This document shows, in pieces, positions 35,775-44,772 of a stretch of 64,000 bases of DNA. Made by a program: the position numbers and the translations under genes. Every line of letters starts with the position of its first letter. The stretch's first letter is position 1. This DNA comes from Anaerocolumna jejuensis DSM 15929 (GTDB lineage Bacteria > Bacillota > Clostridia > Lachnospirales > Lachnospiraceae). The stretch is from assembly GCF_900142215.1 (NCBI RefSeq), contig NZ_FRAC01000009.1, positions 186,001 through 250,000 of the forward strand. The letters are read 5' to 3'. The notes under the pieces were generated by a model. That model saw only the letters and a list, made by a program, of their open reading frames with translations. It was not told the origin of the DNA and searched no databases.

Positions 35775-37196
35775 ATGCAAACGAATCAAAAAAAAACCAA
35801 TTTGACAGTGGTTACTGTCGCTCTTGGTACATTCATGACCTGCTTTGACATCAACGCAGTGAATGTAGCACTGCCTCTTATGCAAACAGCTTTTCACACC
35901 ACCATCGCCGTCGTAGAGTGGGTGGTCGTTGCTTATTTGCTCACCCTGTGTACTACACAACTTACCTTTGGAAGGATTTCAGATCTTTATGGGCTTAAAA
36001 AAGTCTATGTGTCCGGTTTTATCGGTTTTACAGTGGCTTCCATATTTTGCGGCCTGTCAGCGAATATCGCGATGCTGATTGTGTTTCGGGTTCTTGAAGC
36101 ATTGAGCGGCGCAATGATGATGGCGTCAGGAAGTGCCATTGTAACAAATTCGGTCTTACCGGAAAACAGGGGAAAAGCACTTAGCATAACCTCCATGGCC
36201 GTAGCAGTGGCAACCTGTGCCGGACCTTCACTGGGTGGTTTTCTGGCTTCAGCCTTCGGCTGGAACAGCATCTTCTTTCTTAATATTCCCATAGGCCTAA
36301 TCGGCACAATGCTTGCCATGAGAAACATACAGCCGGATGCCCCAAAAGCCGGTGCAAAATTCGATTCTGCCGGAAGCATTCTGATTATGGCTTCCCTCAC
36401 ACTGATTCTTTTGCCCCTTGATCGGATTGGCAAAACAAATGTTAATTCCATTTCAATTTTAATTTCTCTGTTCCTGGGGATTACCTTGCTTGCCGTATTT
36501 CTTATTTATGAAAAGAAATGCAGTCATCCGATACTCAATTTGAATCTCTTTAAAAACAGGGTTTTTGCCGTAAGTAATTTCGCCGCAACCTTTTTCTATA
36601 TGAGTGAATTTATGATGGTTTTCCTTGCACCGTATTATCTCCAGCAACAGCACAGGTTCTCTGCTTCTGTTTCCGGGCTGATAATGCTTCCTATGTCCCT
36701 GATGATGATGGCAATAGCCCCTGTAAGCGGTGCAATATCCGATAAATCCGACAGCCGGCTTATCAGCAGTGCAGGTCTTGGCATTCTGGCAGCAGCAATT
36801 TTTATTTTCAGCAGTTTCAGACCGGACACTTCGCCCATTTTATTACTTCTGGCATTTGCAGTCACCGGTATGGGAGCCGGGCTTTTTCATACGCCAAACA
36901 ACAGTGCTGTTATGGGAAGCGCCCCGGCACAGAGCAGAGGTGTTGCAAGTGCAACACTTGGAACCATGCGCAATATAGGCATGGTACTGGGTGAGGCAAT
37001 TTCAGCGGCTCTGCTCTCCTCCAGGGTCAGCTATGCCACCTCCGCTTTCGCTGCCAAGGGAGTTCACGGCACTCTCTTACAGCAGGATGCATTCAATTAC
37101 GCTATGCGCACTATCTGCATTGTGGCAGCCTGCTGTGCACTGGCAGCACTGATGCTTACACTGTTCAGGGGGAAAACCAGAAGGGCTGTCGGATAA
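35775..37196 (+). CDS. MFS multidrug exporter, DHA2 (EmrB/QacA) family
   Basis: Integral membrane protein of 473 residues with fourteen predicted helices. Signatures: FDINAVNVALPLMQ after helix 1, the motif A region TFGRISDLYGLKKV, and motif C-like VATCAGPSLGGFLASAFGW in helix 5 that marks proton antiporters. The role is export of drugs or toxic metabolites. ATG at 35775 follows AGAAGGA. Expression is probably controlled by the divergent TetR through the operators upstream. It is followed at 6 bp by a converging ABC ATPase gene. Confidence 0.93.
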   Translation: MQTNQKKTNLTVVTVALGTFMTCFDINAVNVALPLMQTAFHTTIAVVEWVVVAYLLTLCTTQLTFGRISDLYGLKKVYVSGFIGFTVASIFCGLSANIAMLIVFRVLEALSGAMMMASGSAIVTNSVLPENRGKALSITSMAVAVATCAGPSLGGFLASAFGWNSIFFLNIPIGLIGTMLAMRNIQPDAPKAGAKFDSAGSILIMASLTLILLPLDRIGKTNVNSISILISLFLGITLLAVFLIYEKKCSHPILNLNLFKNRVFAVSNFAATFFYMSEFMMVFLAPYYLQQQHRFSASVSGLIMLPMSLMMMAIAPVSGAISDKSDSRLISSAGLGILAAAIFIFSSFRPDTSPILLLLAFAVTGMGAGLFHTPNNSAVMGSAPAQSRGVASATLGTMRNIGMVLGEAISAALLSSRVSYATSAFAAKGVHGTLLQQDAFNYAMRTICIVAACCALAALMLTLFRGKTRRAVG

Positions 37197-37202
37197 AGCC
37201 TA

Positions 37203-37868
37203 TTAACGGACTATTCTGCCGTCCTCTATCCGTACAATCCGGCCGGCGAGCTGAGCAATTTCATTGTTATGGGTAATCATCACAATGGTCTGCTGAAATT
37301 GCCGGCTGGTCATTTTCAGGAGTCCCAGGACCTCCTGGCTGGTTTTGCTGTCAAGGTTACCTGTCGGCTCGTCAGCAAGGAGGATGGCCGGCTTGGTTAC
37401 CAGTGCCCGTGCTATGGCCACACGCTGCTGCTGGCCGCCGGACAGATTATTCGGCATACTATCAAGCTTCTCCGTAAGCCCCAGCATTCCTACAATTTTA
37501 TCTGTGAATTCCTTGTCCGGCCTGTCACCGTCCAGTTCGACCGGCAGGATAATATTTTCATAGACATTCAGGATTGGCACAAGGTTATAGCTCTGAAACA
37601 CAAATCCGATGTTCCTGCGCCTAAAAATCGTTAACTGGTCATCATTCATTTTGGACAGCTCTTTTCCGTCCACCATAACATTGCCGGAGGTAGGATTATC
37701 CAGACCGCCAAGCATATGCAGCAGTGTGGATTTTCCGCTGCCGGAGGTACCGACAACAGCCACAAATTCTCCCTGCTCCACAGCCAGGTCAACACCGTCC
37801 AATGCTCTTACAAGATTTCCTTTCGTACCATAATACTTTTTTAATCCCCTTGTCTCCAATATATTCAT
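37203..37868 (-). CDS. MacB/LolD-type ABC transporter ATPase
   Basis: Cytoplasmic ATPase of 221 residues: Walker A VGTSGSGKST, Q-loop VFQSYNLVPIL, signature LSGGQQQRVAIARAL, Walker B ILLADEPTGNLD, H-loop MITHN. This subfamily works with FtsX-type permeases as mechanotransmitters or peptide-resistance transporters rather than simple importers. ATG at 37868 follows GAAGGAGG. It is the last gene of an operon with the permease just upstream (41 bp gap) and, further up, a two-component system. Confidence 0.93.
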   Translation of the reverse strand: MNILETRGLKKYYGTKGNLVRALDGVDLAVEQGEFVAVVGTSGSGKSTLLHMLGGLDNPTSGNVMVDGKELSKMNDDQLTIFRRRNIGFVFQSYNLVPILNVYENIILPVELDGDRPDKEFTDKIVGMLGLTEKLDSMPNNLSGGQQQRVAIARALVTKPAILLADEPTGNLDSKTSQEVLGLLKMTSRQFQQTIVMITHNNEIAQLAGRIVRIEDGRIVR

Positions 37869-37909
37869 GGGAAGACCTCCTTCATTCTATTTACCTGAAA
37901 TAAATACTG

Positions 37910-40303
37910 TTATGAAACCTCCTGCAGGCGAACAACCACACTCTGCTTCTGCATGCTGTACCCAATGATTCTTGTAACTGCAATCTGCAGAGCTGTTATC
38001 AGAATAAAATACAACCCAATCATTGAAAGCGGGAATTTGTATTGAATGAAATAGGACAGCCCGCCGGTGTTTTCCGCAATCCTGCAGGCGGCATATCCCA
38101 GAATACTTCCAAGGAGCACGGATAGGGCAAAGCTTCCGTATATCAGATAGGCATTTTCGGTATTCAGCATTTTGAGCAGCTGTGTCCTGCTTAATCCCAC
38201 AGCCTGTAAAATGCCAATCTCGTTTTTTCTAGACAAAATATTTGTGATAATCGTATTCACCAGATTCACCAGGCCAAAGCATGCAATCACGGCAACAAAA
38301 GCATAAACCGTAATAATCATGACATGGAAAACGCTCTTATATAGCTCTGCCTGCTCCTTCAAGGATACATATTCAAGCTTTTCATCGGAGGAGGTCAGTG
38401 CCAGCAGCTGTGCCTCCACATCAGCCGAATAGCCCCGCCCGGACAATATCTCAAAGCTTAAATTGCAATTCCTGGTCATAATCTCATCCATCACCTTATC
38501 CGGCAGGAAAAAGGTATCACTGCTGCTTTTATTTTCAATGACACCGGACACAATAAATTCCTTCCTGATCTGCTTATCCCCGTCATAAAGGTCCATTGCA
38601 ATTTTGTCCCCGGTTTTATAGTGCAGTCCAAAATATTCATAGGTAACTGTTCCCCGGTTCACAAGGATTTGCATATCCTCTGCTGAGTCCTCTGGCAAAG
38701 CCCCCTCTTTCATATATTTTTCATATTTGCTGTAATCCTTTTCCCGGATATTATCAATACCGATAATTCCATCGTCAAGCTTTACCCCTTCCAGCCTGCT
38801 CTTGATATATTTATGGACTTCCACACTGTCCACGCCGCTAATGGAAGATATTTTCGTTTTCAGCTCATCCGAAAGGGGATTGTCTATTTGAAGATCACTG
38901 TAAGATGTTGACGGAGACACCAGATCATCGTTTAAAGAGATTCTGTATTCGCCGCCATAAGGAAATTCGTGCCCGGCGCGCTTGGCAGTTTCTACAGAGG
39001 ACAGCAGCGAAGCGGCCGCAATAAGCAATATACCGCTTAAGGTAAGGGACAGGAAGGTGACTGCCGTTTTCTTCCTGTTTCTCGCCAGATACATTCTTCC
39101 AAGAGCATAGGGAGTAAGCCTTTTGGAGGTATGCCTTTTACTCTTTAATCCAATATGGAAATTCGTATAACGGGCTGCCTCCATAGGTGAAACACCGGCA
39201 GCGATTCGGGCGGGCTTTCGAATGGACAGCATTACGGTAAGAAACGCCGCACCCCCTGCACAGAGAGCAAGTATTACACTTGACCGCATAAGCCACATGG
39301 AGGGTCTTAGGGCGTAGCTTACTCCGCAGCCTGCCAGTGTACCCAGGGGTATGTACTGCAGTGACATCACTTTACCTTCGCGAAAGACCATCCTTCTGAT
39401 TTGTTTCCGGGTTGTTCCAATAATACGCAATTGCCCGTATTCCCTTACCTTACGCATAATTGCAATGTAGAAAATGTTGTAAATCACGAGGGCACATGCG
39501 GTTACGATGATAAAAACGATTGCAAATACAACGGCGGTGGTCTCAGGTGTGGCATTATTGCTGTCAATATTCACATAGTTGATTCTAACGGATTGTTCCG
39601 GAAGGCCGACTGCTTCCCCGACTTCTTTGATTTTTTTCTTCAAGTCCCCATTGGAGTATTTATCTGCATCTGCTATCTGAATTACAACGGATAAATAGGC
39701 CGAAGAAAGTGCCGGGTCGGAATTAATAAAGGCCTGGGATACAATCGCATTAAAGGTCTTCCTGTTCGGTTCGCTTTCGGCTCCGGTCTCCAGAAAGCCT
39801 GTGATAACAAAGCTATTTGTCTGCATTTCCTTACTCACATTGTTGCGGTAATTTAGAGTAATCGTATCACCGATTTGCGCTCCTGGCTGAATGGAATCCA
39901 AGTAGCCTTTTTCAATAGCAATCTGATTTGTATTTTCAGGTATTGAACCTGTTTTCACCCGTACATTGGACAGCTCCAGCATTTTTACATCCGAATATAA
40001 CAAAGACAGACTGATATTTTTATTTTTCACAATTCCGGCCTGCCGGTAGGTTCCAAAAGCTTTGACGTCCGGATTTGTCCGGATTCTTTCAATCACCTGC
40101 ACACTGGAATTTTCAAATACGCCCTGATAGCTTGTTCTGTTTTTCATCTCCATATCGGCATTATATCCAAATGTCAGGGTGAGCGTTAAAAGAAATGCAG
40201 CCAGTGCGATTACTATTCCCGCAAGGCGGTTACGCATTTTGCTGCTTCTCAGATTTGCTGCTGAAATGTGCTTTATCACACCTCTGTTATTATTTTGAAA
40301 CAA
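37910..40303 (-). CDS. FtsX/MacB-type ABC transporter permease
   Basis: Large membrane protein of about 797 residues. One helix lies near residues 28-48, followed by a 190-residue outside domain, an FtsX domain (VVFAIVFIIVTACALVIYNIF, near residue 255), a helix near residue 412 that begins a second half, another outside domain, and a final FtsX domain (VNTIITNILSRKNEIGILQAVG, near residue 695). The start is probably TTG at 40303, eight bases after GGAGG; the GTG 9 bases upstream is too close to that box. It pairs with the MacB-type ATPase. Linked to an intramembrane-sensing kinase, a role in antimicrobial-peptide defence is likely. Confidence 0.88.
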   Translation of the reverse strand: MFQNNNRGVIKHISAANLRSSKMRNRLAGIVIALAAFLLTLTLTFGYNADMEMKNRTSYQGVFENSSVQVIERIRTNPDVKAFGTYRQAGIVKNKNISLSLLYSDVKMLELSNVRVKTGSIPENTNQIAIEKGYLDSIQPGAQIGDTITLNYRNNVSKEMQTNSFVITGFLETGAESEPNRKTFNAIVSQAFINSDPALSSAYLSVVIQIADADKYSNGDLKKKIKEVGEAVGLPEQSVRINYVNIDSNNATPETTAVVFAIVFIIVTACALVIYNIFYIAIMRKVREYGQLRIIGTTRKQIRRMVFREGKVMSLQYIPLGTLAGCGVSYALRPSMWLMRSSVILALCAGGAAFLTVMLSIRKPARIAAGVSPMEAARYTNFHIGLKSKRHTSKRLTPYALGRMYLARNRKKTAVTFLSLTLSGILLIAAASLLSSVETAKRAGHEFPYGGEYRISLNDDLVSPSTSYSDLQIDNPLSDELKTKISSISGVDSVEVHKYIKSRLEGVKLDDGIIGIDNIREKDYSKYEKYMKEGALPEDSAEDMQILVNRGTVTYEYFGLHYKTGDKIAMDLYDGDKQIRKEFIVSGVIENKSSSDTFFLPDKVMDEIMTRNCNLSFEILSGRGYSADVEAQLLALTSSDEKLEYVSLKEQAELYKSVFHVMIITVYAFVAVIACFGLVNLVNTIITNILSRKNEIGILQAVGLSRTQLLKMLNTENAYLIYGSFALSVLLGSILGYAACRIAENTGGLSYFIQYKFPLSMIGLYFILITALQIAVTRIIGYSMQKQSVVVRLQEVS

Positions 40304-40370
40304 AACCGGCACCTCCTGTCCCCCAATATAGCAGCTTCTTTTTCAGGCTGCTCGTTTTTAATATATTCAT
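40304..40370 (-). pseudogene. Relict start of an ABC ATPase gene before the permease
   Basis: AGGAGGATGTACAATG begins a short frame MNILKTSSLKKKLLYWGTGG that strongly resembles the first residues of the ATPase at 37868 (MNILETRGLKKYYGTKG). It then runs into the permease leader and its ribosome binding site. I read it as the remaining start of a deleted, duplicated ATPase gene; it may still be translated and couple to the permease. Confidence 0.45.
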
Positions 40371-40523
40371 TGTACATCCTCCTGTAATCTTACCCGATAT
40401 ACTCATAATACAGGATAAATGTCTCCCTATTATCTCAATTCCAAAATAAAATATCACAGGTTTGATACTTTTACATTCAGAAAAGGCAAGCTGCCAATGC
40501 TGTTGTTTTTCCATACTATAAAG

Positions 40524-40714
40524 ATGGGGCTGTTGCAAAATGAAGCTCTGGGGAGTATGACTTGCCACACACTGTTAGACAGACAGATGGTATGATTTGT
40601 ATGCTATAAGCGAACATTTTATATAAGATTTTAGCATACAAATCATGTCAGATGTCAGCCAACCGGTGTGTGACAAGTCATACTTTCCAGAGCTTTATTT
40701 TGCAACAGCCCCAT
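40524..40714. mobile_element. 191 bp near-perfect palindrome, MITE-like
   Basis: The ends ATGGGGCTGTTGCAAAAT and ATTTTGCAACAGCCCCAT are perfect terminal inverted repeats. The complementarity continues inward (AAAGCTCTGG, AGTATGACTTG, and the inner arms ATTTGTATGCTA/TAGCATACAAAT), so almost the whole element folds on itself. It has no coding capacity. The TIR resembles IS-element ends of the 'GGxxCTGTTGCAAA' type. No clear target-site duplication is visible. It separates the two-component system from the permease operon. Confidence 0.75.
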
Positions 40715-40742
40715 TATATTTATGGATTTCCATATATTTATG

Positions 40743-40791
40743 AATCATTGCAATATTATAAATCATTGCAATATTATAAATCATTGCAATA
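40743..40791. repeat. Short tandem repeat, 18 bp unit, 2.7 copies
   Basis: AATCATTGCAATATTATA occurs twice without change and a third partial copy follows, between the palindromic element and the sensor-kinase stop codon. ATTGCAAT is itself a palindrome, so each unit could be a binding site. Confidence 0.85.
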
Positions 40792-40846
40792 CCTAATGCC
40801 GGCGGGAGCTTCATAAGAAAGCAGTTGCTGATTACCCTGTAAAAAC

Positions 40847-41875
40847 TCACTCATTGGGCAATAGAACCGAAAATACGGAGCCTTTGCCCGGCTCGGATTT
40901 CACCTGTATGTATCCCCCCTGATGGGATATGATTTCACGGCATAAATAAAGGCCGATGCCCACACCATCCACGTCATGGACATCCTCTTCCCGGTAAAAG
41001 CGTTTAAAGATCTGCGCATAGTGCTGCTCGGGTATCCCTTTCCCGGTATCAGCTATGTCAATCCTGGTCATAGTTTCCCAGCGTTCCGCTTTGATGGTGA
41101 TCTTGCCGCCCTGCCCGGTATATTTGACAGCGTTATCCAGTATGTTGAAAAGCGCCTCTGCCGTCCACTTTTTATCATGGGGAACAGTAATCAGGGGGGA
41201 ACAGTCAACGGTAATTTCTATGTTTTTCTGTTCTGCCGGAAGTACGATTCCGCCAAGAGACAGGGCAATGGTATCATAGACCGGCGACAGCTGAACGGCC
41301 AGGGTAATCAGCCCTGTTTCCAGCCTTGACATATTCACCATGGACTGCATTAAAAATTCAAGCTTGTTAATCTGATTTTCCATCAGTAAATGGAATTCAC
41401 GCTCCTTCTCCTGAGGCAGCTGGCGTTCCAGAAGAGTGGAATTATAGATTTTCAGGTTAGTCAGCGGAGTTTTGACCTGATGTGAGATATCGGAAATAAT
41501 CTCCTGCATCATTTCCTTTTCAGACTGAATCTCCCCGCTGCTGCGCTGCATGATTTCATACAGGCGCCTCAGCCTGTAGCCCAGCTTTGACCTTAAGGTT
41601 TCATCCTCCAGCTCGAAGCTGATATCTTTTTTCCCATTAATCATATGATCGATACAGTCCGCCAATGAAGCGGAAAAAGTTACCAACTGTTTTCGAAGTA
41701 ATCTCATAAAGGCAATAGCCAGCAAGAGTAAAAGCAGTGCAAATACGATGGCCCCTCCCCGGATAATCCAATCCTCCGAATAAAGGAAGGCAGCTGCAAC
41801 AAAGCTCAGCAGCAGAAGGATATAGGCAGCATTGAAACCGATAGAAAGCTTATCCCAGGAAGAACTGTTTTTCAT
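40847..41875 (-). CDS. Sensor histidine kinase, short-loop intramembrane-sensing type
   Basis: Kinase of 342 residues. Two adjacent helices (residues 15-32 and 38-58) with a very short loop form the input, typical of kinases that sense through the membrane or through a partner transporter. The H-box is ISDISHQVKTPLTNLKIY (near residue 135); N, G1 and G2 boxes read ALFNILDNAVKYT, DTGKGIPE and GVGIGLYLC. Its ATG overlaps the response-regulator stop by 4 bp. With the FtsX-type ABC genes downstream it recalls BceS or VncS-like pairs that respond to cell-wall-active peptides. Confidence 0.9.
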   Translation of the reverse strand: MKNSSSWDKLSIGFNAAYILLLLSFVAAAFLYSEDWIIRGGAIVFALLLLLLAIAFMRLLRKQLVTFSASLADCIDHMINGKKDISFELEDETLRSKLGYRLRRLYEIMQRSSGEIQSEKEMMQEIISDISHQVKTPLTNLKIYNSTLLERQLPQEKEREFHLLMENQINKLEFLMQSMVNMSRLETGLITLAVQLSPVYDTIALSLGGIVLPAEQKNIEITVDCSPLITVPHDKKWTAEALFNILDNAVKYTGQGGKITIKAERWETMTRIDIADTGKGIPEQHYAQIFKRFYREEDVHDVDGVGIGLYLCREIISHQGGYIQVKSEPGKGSVFSVLLPNE

Positions 41876-42552
41876 CTCTTATCGCCTGCCCAGAGATAAC
41901 CCATGCCATAAACGGTTTTAATAAATTTTCTTCCGCCAACTTCTATTTTGCTCCGCAACCGGTTGATATTGACCGTAAGGACATGTTCATCCACAAAATT
42001 TGCATCCACATCATACAGCTTCTCAAGGAGAACCTGCTTTGTCAGGAGAATACCGGGATTTTCAGTAAATACCTTCAACATTCTATATTCCGTTGGTGTG
42101 AAAATTACTGGTTCGTTATGTAGGACAGCTGTGAGCCTGTTAAAATCAATGATTAGGTCACCGCAAATAGAAACAGCTTCGCTGCCTTTTTTTTCACACC
42201 GTTTTAAAATAGCAGCGACCTTTTTACAGAAGATATTAATCTGAAAGGGCTTGGTTACATAATCATCCCCTCCCAGCTCATAGCCAGTCATTACATCCTT
42301 TTCCAGATCACAGGCTGTCAAAAATACAACCGGAATATCCTGTACCGCCTTGATTTTAGGACAGAGTTCAAAGCCGCTGCCGTCAGGCAAATTTACGTCC
42401 AGAACAACCAGCTCAAAAGACTGTGACTGTATTTTCTCCAGTGCCGCAGCTGCATTATAAACGGGAACGGCATTGTACTGCTCCAATACCAGGTTATAGC
42501 ATATTCCGGAATTCATTATAACATCGTCTTCTATAACAAGAATATTCTTCAT
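41872..42552 (-). CDS. OmpR family response regulator
   Basis: Response regulator of 226 residues: receiver MKNILVIEDDVIMNSGI, phosphoacceptor in LVVLDVNLPDGSGF, Lys in YVTKPFQINIF; then a winged-helix DNA-binding domain (FTPTEYRMLKVFTENPGILL, VLTVNINRLRSKI). The start is ATG at 42552 behind GAGGAGG; ten extra upstream codons in the same frame are unlikely. It is first in the operon and its leader contains a junction repeat at 42604-42672. It probably activates the ABC transporter genes downstream. Confidence 0.92.
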   Translation of the reverse strand: MKNILVIEDDVIMNSGICYNLVLEQYNAVPVYNAAAALEKIQSQSFELVVLDVNLPDGSGFELCPKIKAVQDIPVVFLTACDLEKDVMTGYELGGDDYVTKPFQINIFCKKVAAILKRCEKKGSEAVSICGDLIIDFNRLTAVLHNEPVIFTPTEYRMLKVFTENPGILLTKQVLLEKLYDVDANFVDEHVLTVNINRLRSKIEVGGRKFIKTVYGMGYLWAGDKR

Positions 42553-42603
42553 TCTTTGCCTCCTCATTTCTATTTTGCCCACGGCTTCTCAAACCTTTAT
42601 CTG

Positions 42604-42672
42604 CAGGCGTATCGCAAGCTTGCTTGTGAAACTGTTTATATAGAAAAATTGAAAATGCAACGCATTTTCTAA
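42604..42672 (-). repeat. Type 3 junction repeat upstream of response regulator
   Basis: On the minus strand GTTAGAAAATGCGTTGCAT/TTTTC hairpin, then TCACAAGCAAGCTTGCGA, closely paralleling the copy before the XRE gene at 44773-44850. Its terminal start module has been lost or replaced; the gene starts 52 bp further on. Confidence 0.65.
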
Positions 42673-42814
42673 CTTCTTCCTTTTGTTAATAGTTTACCAT
42701 AACGGGCCGTAAAATCACAATAGTCTCTTACGTTTGCCTCTTCATCTATTTTTCCATCATATATTTAATCGTCTCGATTTTCTTTCCCAATGGATAATTT
42801 TAAAAAATATATGA

Positions 42815-42848
42815 TATAATGGTTCAAACATATAAACCTATGAACCAT
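42815..42848 (+). promoter_or_regulatory. ArsR operator over the -10 box
   Basis: ATGGTTCA (42819-42826) and TGAACCAT (42841-42848) form a perfect inverted repeat with a 14-base centre, and TATAAT at 42815-42820 overlaps the left arm. It lies 24 bp before the ArsR start, a layout expected for autorepression. Confidence 0.75.
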
Positions 42849-42871
42849 TCAATTTGTAAAGGATGATACAC

Positions 42872-43255
42872 ATGAGTGATTATAAAAAATGTACTGGCCA
42901 AGAGAAGTATAAAGACTGCCTGATAGGCTTATCCGAGGAATTTAAGGCTTGCCAGAAAGCATTCACTGCAATGGGTGATGAAACCAGGCAGTTAATCATT
43001 ATTGCATTGCTAAAAAGCGACTGCCAGGGTATTCGCGTAGGTGAGATAACAGGCCGCACCAACCTGTCCAGACCTGCCGTATCCCATCATATCAAAATCC
43101 TGATGGATGCCGGAATCATCGGACTTCGGCGTGTGGGAACGCGAAATTACTACTATATTGATTACAGTGAATCTGAACTGAAGAAGATTGAGGCACTGTT
43201 TGCCCACATTCGAGAACTCGTCACAGATGCCCCTGACAGAAGGGGTGAGGATTAA
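42872..43255 (+). CDS. ArsR family transcriptional regulator
   Basis: Winged-helix regulator of 127 residues: ALLKSDCQGIRVGEITGRTNLSRPAVSHHIKILMDAGIIGLRRVG (split here only by position, residues 48-92), followed by the wing YYYIDYSES. No classical metal-binding CxC in helix 3 is present, so the effector is probably not a thiophilic metal. ATG at 42872 after AAAGGATG is preferred to the ATG three codons upstream. It starts a two-gene operon with an EFR1-type protein. Confidence 0.88.
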   Translation: MSDYKKCTGQEKYKDCLIGLSEEFKACQKAFTAMGDETRQLIIIALLKSDCQGIRVGEITGRTNLSRPAVSHHIKILMDAGIIGLRRVGTRNYYYIDYSESELKKIEALFAHIRELVTDAPDRRGED

Positions 43256-43266
43256 GGAGGGACTTT

Positions 43267-44019
43267 ATGATATTGTATTTCACCGGTACCGGTAATAGCC
43301 GATATGCAGCAAATCTTATTGCAGATGCGACAGAGGATGAAATGTTTTCCATGAATGAAGGGATAAAAAAGGGGGATTACAACCAGCTTTCATCCAGTAA
43401 GCCATATGTTTTTGTTATGCCGACCTATGCCTGGCGGATTCCCAGAATAGCGGATGCCTTCCTTCGCAAAGCAGCCTTTTCCGGAAGTAAAAAAGCCTAT
43501 TTCGTTATGACCTGCGGAAGCCAGACGGGTAATGCTGTATATTATCTGAAAAAACTATGCCTGGATAAAGGATTTGAATTTATGGGCATTTCATCTATTA
43601 TAATGCCGGAAAACTATATTGCCATGTATAACGCCCCAGATAAAACGGAGGCTTTGAAAATTATCGAAAACTCCAAACCGCATATTTTACAAACGGCGGA
43701 GTGTATTAAGAAGGAAATGCCGCTTCCCAAAGAAAATATATCCCCTCTGGACAGGTTTCAAAGTACAGCGGTAAATCCCCTGTTCTATTCCATAATCGTC
43801 AGCGACAAGGGCTTTTATTCCACCGATTCCTGCATCAGCTGCGGAAAATGTGTCACTCTCTGTCCGATCAACAATGTTCATCTTAAGGTTGGCAGGCCGG
43901 AATGGAGCGGTAATTGCACCCATTGCATGGCATGTATCTGCGGCTGCCCGAAAGAGGCCATTGAGTACCGGAATAAATCCAAGGGAAAACCGAGATACTT
44001 TCTCAGCGAAAAACCCTGA
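43267..44019 (+). CDS. EFR1 family flavodoxin-ferredoxin protein
   Basis: Redox protein of 250 residues. The flavodoxin part begins MILYFTGTGNSRYAA, the FMN phosphate loop; the C-terminal part is a two-cluster ferredoxin (CISCGKCVTLCPINN and CTHCMACICGCPKEA). Such EFR1-type proteins carry electrons for anaerobic reductases. ATG at 43267 follows AAGGAGGG, 11 bp behind the ArsR gene, so the pair is one operon under ArsR control. Confidence 0.92.
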   Translation: MILYFTGTGNSRYAANLIADATEDEMFSMNEGIKKGDYNQLSSSKPYVFVMPTYAWRIPRIADAFLRKAAFSGSKKAYFVMTCGSQTGNAVYYLKKLCLDKGFEFMGISSIIMPENYIAMYNAPDKTEALKIIENSKPHILQTAECIKKEMPLPKENISPLDRFQSTAVNPLFYSIIVSDKGFYSTDSCISCGKCVTLCPINNVHLKVGRPEWSGNCTHCMACICGCPKEAIEYRNKSKGKPRYFLSEKP

Positions 44020-44132
44020 TAATTGTTCACGAAATATCTTCTGCCGGATTCCTGCTCCTGAAAGAACATACTTTCAGAAGCGGACCGCTTAGCTTTTGCC
44101 GGTAATAGCTCACCATTGGCCTTTTTAGCCGG

Positions 44133-44570
44133 TTACATTTCTTTTTGGTATCTGCTCAGATAATAGACATTGGAAAAAACGATAAAAAGATAAGCTGCTG
44201 TAAATATGAGTATTACATATATTTCCACCTGCATTAGAGCAAAAGCCAGCATTAATGCTCCAAAAACCATCAGCATTAAGTCGTATGCCCTGGCTTTTGC
44301 TTTATTACTGATGATGATGTTACGCTCATCCTTCGCTTCGATTTCAATCTGCTTTGCGGCCTGGGGATTTTTCTTCACCGCTTGTATCTTCAGCAGTTCA
44401 CCAAGGTTCTGTCCAAATACACCTGCGCCAACTCCAATGAACAGATAGGGCAGAGTTCGCATAATCCCCTCCCCATCCCGTACAAATCTGAGCAGTACAA
44501 AACCTGCTGCAAATATAATAAAACCTAATACCGAAAATATGGCATACTTTCCGTCTTTATTGCTTTTCAT
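44133..44570 (-). CDS. Small membrane protein paired with XRE regulator
   Basis: Integral membrane protein of 145 residues with about four helices (near residues 10-30, 38-56, 90-107 and 113-133) and a charged middle segment KQIEIEAKDERNIIISNKAKA. The DERN-I segment is typical of small membrane proteins that sit next to XRE regulators in Firmicutes. ATG at 44570 overlaps the XRE coding end by 14 bp and has GGAGG upstream, so the two are translationally linked. Function unknown. Confidence 0.8.
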   Translation of the reverse strand: MKSNKDGKYAIFSVLGFIIFAAGFVLLRFVRDGEGIMRTLPYLFIGVGAGVFGQNLGELLKIQAVKKNPQAAKQIEIEAKDERNIIISNKAKARAYDLMLMVFGALMLAFALMQVEIYVILIFTAAYLFIVFSNVYYLSRYQKEM

Positions 44571-44772
44571 CCTGTTCAACCTCCTCATAGATAAAGATAT
44601 CCTCAATCTGCAACCCAAAGTAGCGGGCAATTTTAAAAGCTAAAAGAATGGATGGATTATATCTCCCGTTTTCAAGGGAGCCTACGGTCTGTCTGGATAC
44701 CTCCAGTGCCGCTGCCAAATCCTCCTGCTTAATGCCCTGCTGTTTACGTAATTCTTCCAATCTGTTCTTCAA
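44557..44772 (-). CDS. XRE family helix-turn-helix regulator
   Basis: DNA-binding protein of 71 residues: LRKQQGIKQEDLAAALEVSRQTVGSLENGRYNPSI is the full helix-turn-helix (read across residues 6-40), followed by ARYFGLQIEDIF. Similar short regulators (YozG-like) neighbour small membrane proteins. The best start is TTG at 44772, five bases after GGAGG; the ATG four codons upstream overlaps that box. This ribosome binding site and start belong to the end of a type 3 junction repeat. Confidence 0.88.
   Translation of the reverse strand: MKNRLEELRKQQGIKQEDLAAALEVSRQTVGSLENGRYNPSILLAFKIARYFGLQIEDIFIYEEVEQDEKQ

Noticed and set aside
40290..40568. Minus-strand frame of 92 codons before the permease
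   Set aside because: Most of it runs into the palindromic element and has no homology; only its last part, a relict ATPase start, is kept.
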